64,000 bases of DNA from Prorocentrum cordatum (GCA_963575745.1 CAUYUJ010020727.1:587501-651500); one strand, 5' to 3'. Numbered from the stretch's first letter, positions 10,200 to 20,936 are shown. A program made the numbers and translations. The notes: generated from the letters alone by a model not told the origin.

Positions 10200-10395
10200 C
10201 AGGAATAATAGACTGGTACGATTTAGGAGCGCCTGGCCGCAGCAGTCAATTTGGTTCGCGATGTTGAAGTGCCAAGAACGGTTTTGGCACGATCCAGGAC
10301 TGTCAGGAAGCAACAGTCACGTTGGTTCTACGTGGCGTTTAAGTATCAGCAATAATGTCCTGGCACGAATGCGGGTTTCAAGTATTTCCGGAAAT
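10200..10395. repeat. roughly 73-bp minisatellite, first block
   Basis: Two diverged units, each with CGATYYAGGA, a CAACAGTCA-like word, GTTG and TTTTGGCA or CCTGGCA, followed by the start of a third unit. The same unit returns at 11.47-11.62 kb. Confidence 0.6.
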
Positions 10396-10534
10396 GGAGA
10401 TGTGGCGACGTTTGGTCAATTTTACCTATGTGGAACTGTTGCTGTATTGAATGTTCGCTGGTCCTGGCGAGGAACCTCTCTTTTTGGAGCGTGGGGGTTG
10501 TGAATTCCTTCGGACGGTTGTCTTTCAATGGGCC

Positions 10535-10625
10535 GCGTCATTTTTCGTAGGGACCATGAATCGGGACTTCGGGGGAAAGGTTGGTGGCAACATCGTTGAG
10601 GCGTCTTGGGTTCGCACTGCTCCTC
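10535..10625 (+). repeat. dispersed repeat copy 1 joined to a CTC tract
   Basis: Contains GGCAACATCGTTGAGGCGTC and TTGGGTTCGCACTGCTCC. It is followed at once by a CTCCTC tract (10640-10790). Copies lie at 11660-11755 (+) and 15045-15150 (-). Confidence 0.7.
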
Positions 10626-10795
10626 CCATTCGTCGTCCTCCTTCCTCCTCACCATCCTCCTCCTCCTCCTCCTCGTTTTCCTCCTCCTTTTCCATATTTT
10701 CCTCCCCTTCGTCGTCCTTCTTCTTCTTCGTCCTCCTTCCATATCCTCGTTCTATTCCTCCTCGTTATATTCCTCCGACCCTTCTCCCCATAGAT
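10626..10795. repeat. CTC/TTC pyrimidine triplet tract
   Basis: Imperfect CCTCCT and CTTCTT triplets. Open frames here encode only Ser, Leu and Phe runs. Confidence 0.9.
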
Positions 10796-10904
10796 AGCCC
10801 ATCCTTGTCGCACTCCGAGGCCAGTCGAAAGGGCGGGCTGTGCGTTTCGTTTGAGACGCCCTCACCATTTATGATCTTGGACCTTAAGAAGTGACAACCG
10901 TTTC

Positions 10905-11420
10905 ACAGATGGAGGACGGGCCGTTTTCAACATGTGACCCTCGCCTTAGCGCCATGCGCATTCGTTTGAAACACTTGACACACATTCACGGGTTCAGGGC
11001 GGATCGTTTTCAAAGGGTGGTTCTCGCCTCAGCGCCGCGCGCATAGATTCAAAAACATTGCAAGTCTTTCACGGATTGAAGGCGGGTGGTTTTCAAAATG
11101 TGGTTTTCGCATTGGCGCCGTGCGCACTCGTTTTCATCATTTGCAAGAGATTCACTGCTTGAGGGCAGTTCGTTTTCAGAAAGTGGTTCTCGCCCGGGCG
11201 CCGAACACATGTGTGCTAAAAAGGTTCACGGAGCTTCACGGGTTGAATGTTGTTTTTTTTCAACATGTGGTTCGCGCTTAAGACCAGCGCGCATTCGTTT
11301 TCTTCCATTATAACAAATGCAAGGGCTTCGCGGGTAGACGGTTGTTCCTTTTCAAAATGAGGCTCTCGCCTAAGCACCGCGTGCATTCGTTTCTATTGTT
11401 ACCAACATCTGGCAACACAT
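10905..11420. repeat. roughly 85-bp minisatellite, six diverged units
   Basis: The core TTTTCAAAATGTGGTTCTCGCC (variants) recurs near 10921, 11002, 11088, 11170, 11255 and 11346, spacing 81-91. Each is followed by a GCGCCGYGCGCATTCG-like word and preceded in several units by TTCACGG. A single unit lies apart at about 10110-10170. Confidence 0.8.
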
Positions 11421-11469
11421 GTTCAATGATTATTATTACTAACGTATTAGAAATGTGTTTTGAAAAAGG

Positions 11470-11625
11470 CTCAGGGCTGTCGGGGCGCATCAGTCACGTT
11501 GATTCGCGGTGTTGAAGTCCCGCGAATGATGTTCTGGTGCGATTCAGGATCGCCAAGACGTAACAGTCAGGTTAATCCGTGGCGTTGAAGTCCTTGAAAT
11601 GGTGTTTTGGCGCGCTTCCGGATTT
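11470..11625. repeat. roughly 73-bp minisatellite, second block
   Basis: Two units with CAGTCACGTTGATTCGCGG-type and GTTGAAGTCC words, matching the block at 10.20-10.39 kb. The two blocks flank the 85-bp array. Confidence 0.65.
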
Positions 11626-11659
11626 TTGCACGTTTGTTCCCCAATGGGGCAAGTCTTTC

Positions 11660-11755
11660 AGTGGAAATGACCCCTTGTATGGGGCCTATGAAGAGGGAAC
11701 TTGGAGGGAGGGTGTATTCCAACATCGTTGATGAGCCTTGGGTTTGCACTGGTCC
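11660..11755 (+). repeat. dispersed repeat copy 2 joined to a CTC tract
   Basis: AAGAGGGAACTTGGAGG and CAACATCGTTGATGAGCC identify the family. A CCTCCTCCTCATCATCC tract follows directly. Confidence 0.75.
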
Positions 11756-12054
11756 TCCTCCTCATCATCCTCCCCCTCGTCGTCTTGCTCTGTCTTTCTC
11801 TTTCCTCCTTCCTTCTCGCGTGCGGGGGGGGGGGGTGGCGGGTGCCTCTGAGGTCGGGAGGCCGGCCGAGAGCGCGGCGGACGAGCAGTGGAGCTCGGAC
11901 AGAAGTGCTGGGGCCGTCAGGAGCGCCTCCCTGGCAGGGGCGGGCGAGGAGCAAAGGACGATCCAGCGACGACGGTGAGCGGTGGAGGAGGCAGGGGGGA
12001 GAGGAGGCAGCGAAGGGAGGGGACAGGAGGAGGGGCAGCAGGACGCAGAGGATC

Positions 12055-12400
12055 GATGGTGATGATGGTGAGGATGGTGAAGATGAGGATGGTGATGGTG
12101 ATGGTGGTGGTGTTGATGAGGCTGGTGGTGATGGTGATGCTAATACTGATGGTTGTGATGGTGACAGTGATGAGATGATGATGCTGGTGTTGGTGATGGT
12201 GATGGTGATCGTGATGACGAAGGTGATAGTGATGTCGATGATGATGGTGATGATGACGCGGATGATGACGATTATGTGATGATGATGGTGATGACGAGGA
12301 CGATGACGGTTAGGGCGACGATGACGATTATGAGAAGATGATGATGGTGGTGATGGTGATGACGATGATGATGACGACGATGATGTAATGATGAGGAGGA
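12055..12400. repeat. GAT-rich triplet array
   Basis: GATGGTGATGATG-type triplets with GAC and GTT variants. Both strands stay open because of the triplet periodicity. Confidence 0.9.
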
Positions 12401-12563
12401 GGAAGAATACGACAAATGAGGAGTGTACCGTGCTTGGGGGGCAGGAGGGGGACAAAAACAGTACGGAGAGGAGGGAGAGGGAGGCAACGGAGACGGACGA
12501 ACAGAAAAAGGACGATAGGGGAGGAGGGAGGCGAGAGAGGAGAGAGGGGGGGGGAAGCGAAGG
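12401..12563. repeat. purine-rich GAGGAG tract
   Basis: Nearly pure A/G sequence with GAGGGAGGCAACGGAG-type words. It continues the GAT array. Confidence 0.8.
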
Positions 12564-13199
12564 ATGGCGGAAGCTCAGCAAGTTTTGCTGTCTGTGTCTG
12601 CAGACACACTGACAATGGCAACGCTGCGGAGCCCGTGGCGCACGCCTGGGGAGGTGCAGCACAAGGGGTCGTCCAAGCCGGCTTTTTGGTGGATAGTGCA
12701 TAGTGCGATGGAGATGCGCATTTTGGTGGCAGGGGGGGTCAACCGGCGAGGCCGCGAGGACCAAAGCGCACTCGGCAGACTGAAGTGTGACACGCCCATC
12801 TTCGACTCCCTTCAGATCGATAGGAAGATGTCGCCGTCAAGCATGTGGGGGCTAATCTGTTGGGCGGACGAGATCCTCCCGACGTGGCCAGCCAGAATCG
12901 TCGATACACTCTTGAAATCCGTGTATATGTGGCTGCAGTCTGAATGTCCAGAGATCAGCAAGCATTCTTCGTTGATCACCGGACCGCAGAACAAGATTGT
13001 GAGAACAGCCCCGCTGCCGTGTGCTGGCCGAGATGGTCACATATCATTGCAGGCTGCAGAATGGCCACAGCACACTCACATTGGCGATTTCATGCTCATC
13101 TGCAACGGGTTCAACGTTTTGTTGCAACCATCATGCGCGCAGCACGTGGAGGTCACAAGTTCATCTCGGATCACCGTAATTGGATCGCATTACTTGTGA
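12564..13199 (+). CDS. unidentified 211-residue ORF
   Basis: The ATG at 12564 (MAEAQQVLLSVSADTLTMAT) leads to a frame of 211 codons ending TGA at 13197. Composition is unlike its neighbours: not low-complexity, moderate GC, with Trp-rich stretches (PAFWWIVHSAMEM and MWGLICWADEILPTWPARIV) that could form amphipathic helices. No motif is recognised. A second frame (12944-13309) overlaps its end. It could be one exon of a host gene or a chance frame in unique sequence. It is kept because it is the longest non-repetitive ATG-started frame of the first 25 kb outside the retrotransposon. Confidence 0.25.
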   Translation: MAEAQQVLLSVSADTLTMATLRSPWRTPGEVQHKGSSKPAFWWIVHSAMEMRILVAGGVNRRGREDQSALGRLKCDTPIFDSLQIDRKMSPSSMWGLICWADEILPTWPARIVDTLLKSVYMWLQSECPEISKHSSLITGPQNKIVRTAPLPCAGRDGHISLQAAEWPQHTHIGDFMLICNGFNVLLQPSCAQHVEVTSSSRITVIGSHYL

Positions 13200-13309
13200 A
13201 CGCTTTACGCAGCCCCACAAGCCCATACAGAAACGAGCATGGGCGAGTTGCCTTGATCAGGGAAGCGCAGGAGCATGCAGCGGAGCAAAGAGGGGCCATC
13301 CATGAATAA

Positions 13310-14150
13310 ACTGAAGATCGAGATCAGCACGGGCAGAACCAGGAGTGAGTCATAAAGGCAGTCGCGGATCAGCGGACGTGGAGGCGCGCGGCCGCGACGA
13401 CGCTTGGTGCCGCATCCACCACAGACGTCCGAAAGAAACGGATGTGCCAAATCCTAGCGCGTTTGTGCTTCACTTGGGCATCAGAGGGCAGTTTTCGGGG
13501 CCGAGGGCCATCAAACATGGGTCCATGGCGAATTTTTGTTTGTGCCTCCTTCCTCGGCTTGGCTTGGCTCTTTGGCTTTCCCTCGAGCGCTTTTCTTGCC
13601 CCCGAGTTGTGTGATGTTTCTTCCTGCCTTCTCGTTTTCCCCCGGAGTACCCAGAGGTACCCATAGGGTACCGAGGGAGGCACAGGAGTGCCTATGCACG
13701 ACTGTTGGCTCACTAGTATGTGTGAGCTCATGGTTGCTTCTCCCTGCCTTCTAGTTTTTCCTCCCTTCTGTCTGTCTGCCTGTCTGTGTCTGTCGGCCCG
13801 CCCACCCGCCCGCCCGCCTCTGGTCTCGTCCTGCCGCCTGCTCCCCGTTTCCTTTCTCCCCTGGCTTTCGCTTCTGGCTCCGCGCTTCCTTGGAGTGTGC
13901 TCCTAAACCCTCTGGGCCATAACGCGCGTCATGCCTCCCCCTCCCCCCCCATAACGTCACGCCCCCTCCCCCCCGTCGCGCGCCTCCGGCGTAGTGCGCT
14001 TCCCCCCATACTACCCATTCTGGCCGCGAGTCAGTAGATGCGCTTCTTGGCCTTCGGCTCTCCTTTCCCTCGCCCTTGTCGCTGGCATGTTTGCCTTCGC
14101 CGAGGAAGAGTTTCTTCGCCCAGGGCCTGCGTGTGTGTGTGTGTGGCGTT
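13310..14150. other. no gene seen; pyrimidine-rich, one short hairpin
   Basis: CT- and CCCG-rich sequence. GGTACCC (13656-13662) and GGGTACC (13666-13672) form a perfect 7-bp hairpin. Nothing else recognised. Confidence 0.5.
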
Positions 14151-14174
14151 GTTATGATGACTGCTCTGCTGTCC

Positions 14175-14250
14175 CAGGTGGAGGAGGATGAGGAGGAGAA
14201 GGATGAGGAAGAGGAGGAGGAGGATCAGGAGGGGGGGAAGGGGGGCAGGG
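14175..14250. repeat. GAG purine tract
   Basis: GGAGGAGGATGAGGAGG-type triplets. Confidence 0.85.
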
Positions 14251-14294
14251 GAGGAGCATCGAAGAAGGGCAACAACTGCATAAACATAAACTTT

Positions 14295-14391
14295 CGGAGC
14301 TCCACACGGATTTCTTGGATCGGACCTGTTTGGCTCCGCGCCCCTGGGAGGGGGGTCAGGCGCCGATCTAAGAAATCCACGCGGAGCTCGG
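14295..14391. repeat. 29-bp inverted repeat (foldback)
   Basis: Arm 14295-14323 starts CGGAGCTCC and ends TTCTTGGATCGG. Arm 14363-14391 is its reverse complement at 24 of 29 positions. The loop is 39 bases. It could be a small foldback element or a transcript hairpin; nothing shows which. Confidence 0.75.
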
Positions 14392-14439
14392 ACAGCTCTT
14401 GTTTTTCCGTATTGTCGTCATGGATTAGGAATAGGAGGA

Positions 14440-15040
14440 GGTGGACGAGGTAGAGTTGGAGGGGGACGGACGGGGCGGAGGAGGGGGAGGAGGTCGTTAC
14501 CCCACCCCGCCTCCCAGGCGCGTGGAGCGCGCCAAGGAGGTGGAGGAGGAGGAGGAGGATCCCCTCCTCCTCCTCCTCCTCCTCCTCCTCCTCCTCCTCC
14601 TCCTCCTCCTCCTCCTCCTCATCGATCCTCCTCCCCCTCCCCCCCCGCGCGGGTGGCAGGAACGGCGTGGCGTGGGCCCCGGCGGCCGCCCGCCCAGGGG
14701 ACGCTCCCGAGCCGGCGGAGCCGAGCTCTATGAGGCTCCCGCCGGTCGTTCGTCAAGGATCCAGGAGGATCGAGGCGGAGGATCGAGGCGGAGGATCGAG
14801 GCGGCGGATCGAGGAGGAGGATCGAGAAGGAGGAGGAGGAGGAGGAGGAGGAGGAGGAGGAGGAGGAGGAGGAGGAGGAGGAGTAGGAGGGAAAGGATCG
14901 ATGAGGAGGAGGAGGAGGGGGAGGAAGGAGGAGGAGGAGGAGGTGGAGGAGGAGGAGGAGGCTCAAGGAGCTAGGATCGAGGAGGAGGAGGAGGATCGAG
15001 GAGGATCGAGGAGGATCGAGGAGGAGCGAGGAGAAGGAGG
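14440..15040. repeat. GAG and CTC triplet tracts with a palindromic junction
   Basis: A GGAGGAGGAGG run (14535-14560) meets a CCTCCTCC run (14561-14625) at a GATCC centre, giving a long near-perfect palindrome. A further GGAGGA array fills 14765-15040, with CGAGGCGGAGGAT units. Confidence 0.9.
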
Positions 15041-15044
15041 ATGA

Positions 15045-15150
15045 TCGACTAGTGTAAACCCAAGGCGCATCAACGATGTTGAAATCAACCCTCTCCCCAA
15101 GTTCCCTCTTCGCAGGTCCCCGAAAGAATGTATCTTCATGGCGGGAAGTG
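15045..15150 (-). repeat. dispersed repeat copy 3 joined to a triplet tract
   Basis: The reverse complement reads AAGAGGGAACTTGGGGAGAG and CAACATCGTTGATGCGCC and then, in that orientation, runs into the CTC-rich complement of the 14.77-15.04 kb array. It has the same junction order as copies 1 and 2. Confidence 0.75.
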
Positions 15151-15364
15151 ACACCATGAGAAGACAAGAAGGGTCGAGGAGGAGGAGGAGGAGGATCGAG
15201 GAGGAGAAGGAAAAGGAGGAGGAGGAAGAGGATCGAGGAGGAGGAGGAGGGGGATGAGGAGCTCCGGGGACCCAGGACGAGGAGGTCGAGGCCCTTTTTG
15301 GATCTCTGGTGGCCTCTGGAGGCCTCTGGGGACCTCAGGATGCCTCCTGGAACTGCCAGAGGAG

Positions 15365-16032
15365 GTCGGGGTCGGCGTCGTCGACGTCGTCCTCCTCGTC
15401 GTTATCGTCGTCGCCGCCGTCGTCGTCGGCGTCCCCTGTTGTCGTCGACGTCGTCGTCGTCGTCGTAGTCGCAGTCGTCGTCGTCGTCGTCGTCGTCGTC
15501 GTTTTCTTCCGTCGTCCATCGTCCATCGTCGTCCGTCGTCTTCCGTTGTCTGTTGTCGTAGTCTTCCGTCGTCGTCGTCGTCGTCGTTCGTCGTTGGTCG
15601 TTGTCGTGGACGTCGACTTCGCCGTCGTCGTCCCCGTCGCCGTGGCCTTCGCCGTCGCCGCCGCCGCTGCCTCCGCCGTCGCCGCCGCCGCCGTCGTCAT
15701 CGTCCGTGGTCGTCGTCATGGTCATCGTGTCATCGTCATCGTCGTCGTCGTCGCCGTCAACGTCGTCGTCGTCCTCGTCCTCTGCGTCGTCGTCGTCGTC
15801 GCCGTGATTTGTCGTCATTCGCCGTCGTCTTTGTCCGTTGTCCGTCGTCCGTTGTCGTCGTCGTCACCGCCGCCGTCGTCGTCGTCGGCGTCGTCGTCGT
15901 CGTTCGTCGTCGCCGTCGTCGTCCGTCGTCGTCCGTCGTCCGCCGGACGACGTCTTTGTCGCCGTTGCCATCATCGTCGCAGTCGCCGCCGCCGCCGCCG
16001 TCGTCGTTGTCGTCGCCATCCGCCGCCGCCGC

Positions 16033-16098
<66 letters not shown>

Positions 16099-16099
16099 T

Positions 16100-16131
<32 letters not shown>

Positions 16132-17480
16132 CGTCTCCGTCGTCGTCGTCGTCGTCGTCGTCGTGGTCGTGGTCGTGGTCGTCGTGGTCATCAAGGTCGT
16201 TGTCGTCGTCGACCTCGTCGTCGTCCGTCGTCGTCGTTGTCGTCCCTGGTGGTTGTCGTCATTCGTCGTCGTCGCCGTCGTCGTGGTCGTCGTTCTCGTC
16301 CTCGTTCTCGTTCTTATTCTGGCCCGTCGTGCGTCGCCCATCGTCGTCCGTCGTTTTCCGTCGTCTTCCGTCGTCGTCCGTCGTCTGCCGTCGTCGTCCG
16401 TCGTCGACGTTGTCATCCCTTGTCGTTGTCGTCATTCGTAGTCGTGGTCGTCGTCCTCGTTCTCGTTCTTGTTCTCGCCCGTCGTTCGTCGTCCGTCGTC
16501 CGTCGTCGTCGACCTCGTCGTCGTCCGTCGTCGTCGTCGTCGTCGTCCGTCGTCCGTCGTTCTTCGTCGTCCGTCGTCGTCGTCGTCTGTCGTCGTGGTC
16601 GTCGTCGTCGTCTCCGTCGTCCGTCGTGCGTCGTCCGCCGCCATCCGTCGTCGTAGTGGATGTCGTCCTCGTGGTGGTCGTCGTCGTGGTCGTCAACGTC
16701 ATCGTCGTTGTCCTCGTCTTCGTCCGTCATCGACGTTGTCGTCCCTTGTCGTTGTCGTCATTCATCGTCGTCGTGGGCGGCGGCGTCGTCTTCGTTCTCG
16801 TTCTGATTCTCCCCCGGCTTTCGTCGTCCGTCGTCCGTCGTCCGTCGTCATCGTTCGTCGTCGTCCGTCGCCCGTCGTCATTCGTGGACGTTTTTCGTCG
16901 TCGTCGTTGTCGTCGTCGTCGTCGTCGTCCTCGTCGTCGGCGTCATCTTTGTCGTCGTCGTCCGTCGTCCGTCGTCCGTCGCCATTCGTCGTCGTGGTCG
17001 TCGTCGTGGCCTTCGCCGTCGCCGTCGCCGTCTCAGTCTCCGACGCCGCCGCCGCCTCCGCCGCCGCCGTCGTCATCGTCTTCGTCGTCGTCGTCCTCGT
17101 CGTCGTCGTGGTCGTCGTCGTCGTCGTCGTAGTCGTCGTAGCCGTCGTCGTTAACGTCGTTGTCGTCGTCGTCGTCCTCCTCCTCATCCTCCTCGTGGTC
17201 GTCGTTGTCGTCGTCGTCGTCAACGTCGTCGTCGTCCTCGGTCCTCGTCCTCGTGCTCGTCCGTCGTCCTCGTCGGTCCTCGTCGTGGGTCGTCGCAGGT
17301 CGTCGTCGTCGCCGTCATCGTCCCTTGTCGTCGTCGCCGCCATCCGCCGTCGTCGCGTCGGGGGGCGTCAAGCGGCCCCGTCGCCGATCTTGGCCAGGCC
17401 CATCGTGGGCCCAGGATTAGTGGCTACTCTGCCCTGGCCAAGCCTGGAGGGCCGAAGCACCGATCCTGGGCCCAGGATGG

Positions 17481-17533
<53 letters not shown>

Positions 17534-17640
17534 CGCCGTCCATCGTCCGTCGTTGTCCGCCGCCCTTCGACGCCCGTCGTCCTTCTTCGCCGCACATTGG
17601 TCTGCTTCGAAATCCCCGTCAACATGCATCCCTGGAGAGG
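15365..17640. repeat. 2.3-kb GTC triplet array
   Basis: Mostly GTC with GCC, CTC and GTT variants. All three plus-strand frames are open for hundreds of codons (Val, Ser or Arg runs), which reflects triplet periodicity and not a gene. A non-triplet island lies at 17360-17480. Confidence 0.95.
17385..17475. repeat. nested inverted repeats inside the GTC array
   Basis: CTTGGCCAGG pairs with CCTGGCCAAG, and GGGCCCAGGAT with ATCCTGGGCCC, within one roughly 90-base island. This is the only clear non-triplet sequence in the array. Confidence 0.6.
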
Positions 17641-17724
17641 CCCAGGGGGGTGATGAAGAAGAGGACTGCTGCTTTTCCTTCATCCCTTGGTCCCGAAGCC
17701 GGTGAGTAATTATTTCAAGAAGCA

Positions 17725-18165
17725 ACGATGTTGATGAGGAGGATGAGCACGAGAAGGATGAGGAGGAGTAGGGAGAGGAGAAGAGGGATGAGGACGAGGA
17801 TGATGATGGTGATAATGTTAATGACGATGGCGATGACGACGACGATGATAATTATGATGATGATACTGATACTGATACTGAAACTGATACTGATATTGAT
17901 ACTGATACTGATACTAATACTGATACTGATACTGATACTGACGATGATGATGCTGACGATGATGATGCTGCTGCTGCTGCTGATGATGATGCTGCTGATG
18001 ATGATGATGATGATCATAATGATCATGATGATAAGGATGAGGGTGAGGAAGAGGAGGAGGAGGCAGTGCAGGAGGAGGAGGAGGGGGAGAGAGGAGGAGG
18101 AGGATGAGGAAGCGGAGGAGAAGGAGGGGGAGATGGGCAGGGGACGATGAGGAGGGAGAGGATGA
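17725..18165. repeat. GAT/GATACT/GAG mosaic tract
   Basis: A GATACT hexanucleotide run occupies about 17860-17940, followed by GATGATGCTGCTG triplets and then GAGGAGG. Confidence 0.9.
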
Positions 18166-18173
18166 AAATTCTA

Positions 18174-18649
18174 GACGCTTCGCGTATCCCCACCAGCCCG
18201 TCCAGAAACGACGCCCAGGCGAGTAGAGGGTCGTCCTGAGGGGCTTTTCGGCGTCTTGGGTGCCTCGGGGGGGCCTCTTTGGGCCGTTTGGGATCCTCTT
18301 GGGGGCCTCCTGGGGGCCTCTTGGGGCCATCTTGGGGCCATCTTGGGGCCTCTTGGTGCCTCCTGGGCGCTTCTTGGGGCCATCTTGGAGGAAATCGATC
18401 AAAGAAGAGGGGAGCTTCAATTAGTGCTGCCCCCTCTGGGGGCCAAAATGGGGCCAAAACCTTAATAAAATCAATGATTTTGGCTTCCTCGGCGAGGCCG
18501 TTTTGGACGCTCTGACCGCTCCCCGCCCCCCCTGTCCAGGTCAGTGGGGAGGGGGTAGGGGGAGGGGTAAACCCCTCCCCGAAGGGGAAGAGGGAGGGGT
18601 GGAAGAGGAAACGCTCTAAACCACCGACGCCCAGAGGGCTGGTGGGATT
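18174..18649. mobile_element. inverted-repeat-bounded element, copy A, with 12-bp satellite inside
   Basis: The left edge reads GACGCTTCGCGT then ATCCCCACCAGCCC (18186-18199). The right edge reads GGGCTGGTGGGAT (18636-18648), the inverse of the left with one gap. Inside is an array of CTCTTGGGGCCAT-type 12-mers (18229-18400) and a conserved right arm with the palindrome GGGGAGGGGT-AA-ACCCCTCCCC. Copy B at 23.9-25.1 kb has the same two edges with a longer interior. No coding capacity; a non-autonomous element is an inference. Confidence 0.55.
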
Positions 18650-19275
18650 ATGGAAGGGATGACCGGGAAGGCGCGCCCATTGTGGGGCGCTCGTGTCCAT
18701 GGGTCGCGGAGGCAGCCACAGGGGTGCCCTGTAGGCCGCGGGTGTGTCGGACTGAGGGTCCGCGCAGAAAGAGGGCACGTGACGATTGACCCAGCGTCAG
18801 AGCAGAGCGTTCCAGCAGAAGCATCGAGGTCGGCAGTTGCCAGAAGAGACGCCTAGTCGCAGAATTGCTACTGAGTCGGTGGCGCAGCTTTTCTCATGCC
18901 CAGAACTGAAATGTGCCTTGTTCACCCACCTTCGTATCCTGATTACTTGGGGGTTCAGCACTGGGTAGCTGACGGGAGAAGGACGGGGCTGCGAACGAGA
19001 CGTCGACTTGCGATGAACTCTCTGGTGTTGGCCCGCCGACAGAACGACTTGGAGCGAGTTCTACCGCTTCAGGTTCTGAGCCCTCTGCATGAGCATGTCT
19101 TGTAGGCAGCGTAGATATGTATGGTCGCTGCAAGGATTCCTCCTCTTCTTCCCCCGCATCCTCACCCCGCGCGCGCAGCACCATGGGGGGAAGGAATAAT
19201 AATGATAACCATGGTAGTACCGAGAGCAGACTGCATCATGCTAATATCAAGAACATGTTAACCAGCGTGCACCCC
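18650..19275. other. no gene seen
   Basis: Unique-looking sequence of mixed composition with only short frames. Nothing recognised. Confidence 0.4.
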
Positions 19276-19279
19276 AAGA

Positions 19280-19450
19280 AACGTGTTTCTAGAAATCTGC
19301 ATGGTGCAACTTATGTGGCACAATATATACGGAGCAATAAAGGTGGTGCGGTTTAAGTGCTGCAGTCTTTGTTTTGTAGTATGGTTTGTGCAATCTATGC
19401 AGTGGGTTCTATGTGGTACCGTATGTGTGGTGCAATCGATATGGTGCAAT
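19280..19450. repeat. GTGGTGCAATCTATGT-type short tandem repeat
   Basis: Diverged about 16-base units (GGTGCAACTTATGTGG, TGTGCAATCTATGC, TGGTGCAATCGATA). They lead directly into the 5' module of the composite satellite. Confidence 0.75.
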
Positions 19451-19811
19451 CAATTTCTGTTCGCAGTGAGTTGTCCACTCCACTGCTCGCGCAAACATCC
19501 CACCCACCCACCCGCAACTTGGTTTGCAAAATCTCTTAAGACCGTGACGGTGGGTACCACATGGCACTTGGCAACGACAGCGACGCCGACGACGACAGCG
19601 ACAACGACGACGACGACGCCGCCGACAACGACTACGACGACACCGACGACGTCTCAAACAACTTCGACGACGCCGACAACGACGACGACGACACCGATGA
19701 CGACGACGCCGACGCCGACGACGACGACGACGATGACAACGACGACGACGATGACGACGCCGACGACGAGGACAACGACGACACCAACGACGACGACGAC
19801 GTTAACGACGC

Positions 19812-19843
<32 letters not shown>

Positions 19844-20903
19844 ACGACGACAACGCCGACGACGACGAAGACGACGACGACGCCGACGCCGACGACGACG
19901 AAGACGACGACGACGTCGCCAACGAAGACGACGATGAGGGAGGAGGGAGGACGACGACGGCGACAACGACGACAACGACGACAACGACGAGGGAGGATGG
20001 AGGACGGCGACGACGCGAACGACGAAGAAGGAGGAAGGACGGCGACGCCGACGACGACAACGACGAGGGATGAGGGAAGACTACGACGACGACAACGACG
20101 ACGACGACGACGATGGCGACGAAATAGGAGGGACGACGACGAGACGCCGACGACGGACGACGACGACGACGAGGGAGGAGGAGGAAGGACGACCACGGCG
20201 ACAACGACGACGGAAACGACCACGACGCCAAAGAGGACGGCTTTTGTTGAGAACCCGTGTTGCGAAACCTTGTGTTTTTGTAGGTTTTTTGAACGCACGA
20301 TGTTGAATTCCTTCCGAAACCGATGGGTTTTGAAGGATTTCGGCACACGCGCGCGACGACGCGCTCGTTTGCACTTCGTCTCATTTTTTGCAAAGTATTC
20401 TCGCGACGGCACACACGCAAGGGCGTTCGACAGATTTTGAGGTGCGCGCGCGCGAAGCCCGTTTGGTAGCATTTTGTGAGAATCTTAAAAAGCATTGGTT
20501 TTCTTAAGGTTTTGCAAGCTCGCGCGTAAGTTTTTTTAGCAAATCAGTATTGCGAAACCCTGTGTTTTTGTATGTTGTTTGGAAACTCGATTGCGGAATC
20601 CTTCGGACACCGAAGGTTTTTGAAGGATTTCGGCTTGCGCGCGCGACGACGCGCGCGTGTGCATTCCGTCAAATTTGTTGCAAGGGATTCGCGAAAAAGT
20701 GTTATGTTAGAACAAAAAATGTCCCCGCGTATCGTTTCTTACAGGGGAACCTCATGGGGAGCGATACCGGCCCCCCTGGGATAGTGTAAATTCATCTTGA
20801 GGATGGACATGTGGTCAGACTCGTATAAGATTTACATACCCGAAAGGGGAAGGAATAACACCGGGGGGGGGTAGAGTCTATTTTCTTTTCTGAAAGGAGA
20901 ATC
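19451..20903 (+). repeat. composite satellite unit 1 (about 1.45 kb)
   Basis: Order: 5' module (GCTCGCGCAAACATCCC, CACCCACCCGCAACTTGG), GAC triplet array 19566-20235, sub-repeat A from about 20240 (TTTTGTTGAGAACCC), sub-repeat B from about 20530, then the 3' module (ACATACCCGAAAGG, G-run, GTCTATTTTC, GAAAGGAGAATC). The GAC array keeps a 170-codon Asp-rich frame from an ATG at 19561; unit 3 has the same start. It is read as satellite DNA, since all frames on both strands are open. Confidence 0.85.
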
Positions 20904-20936
20904 TATGCGGCACATCCATGTTGTGCAGTCTACCTG

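Noticed and set aside
11658-12764. Minus-strand 368-codon Ser/His/Ile-rich frame
   Set aside because: Reads through the complement of GAT and GAG repeats.
13903-13912. CCTAAACCCT, telomere-like
   Set aside because: Single occurrence, no tandem array.
15254-17653. Very long plus- and minus-strand frames (up to 607 codons) in the GTC array
   Set aside because: All frames on both strands are open because the repeat unit is a triplet; products are Val, Ser, Arg or Thr runs.
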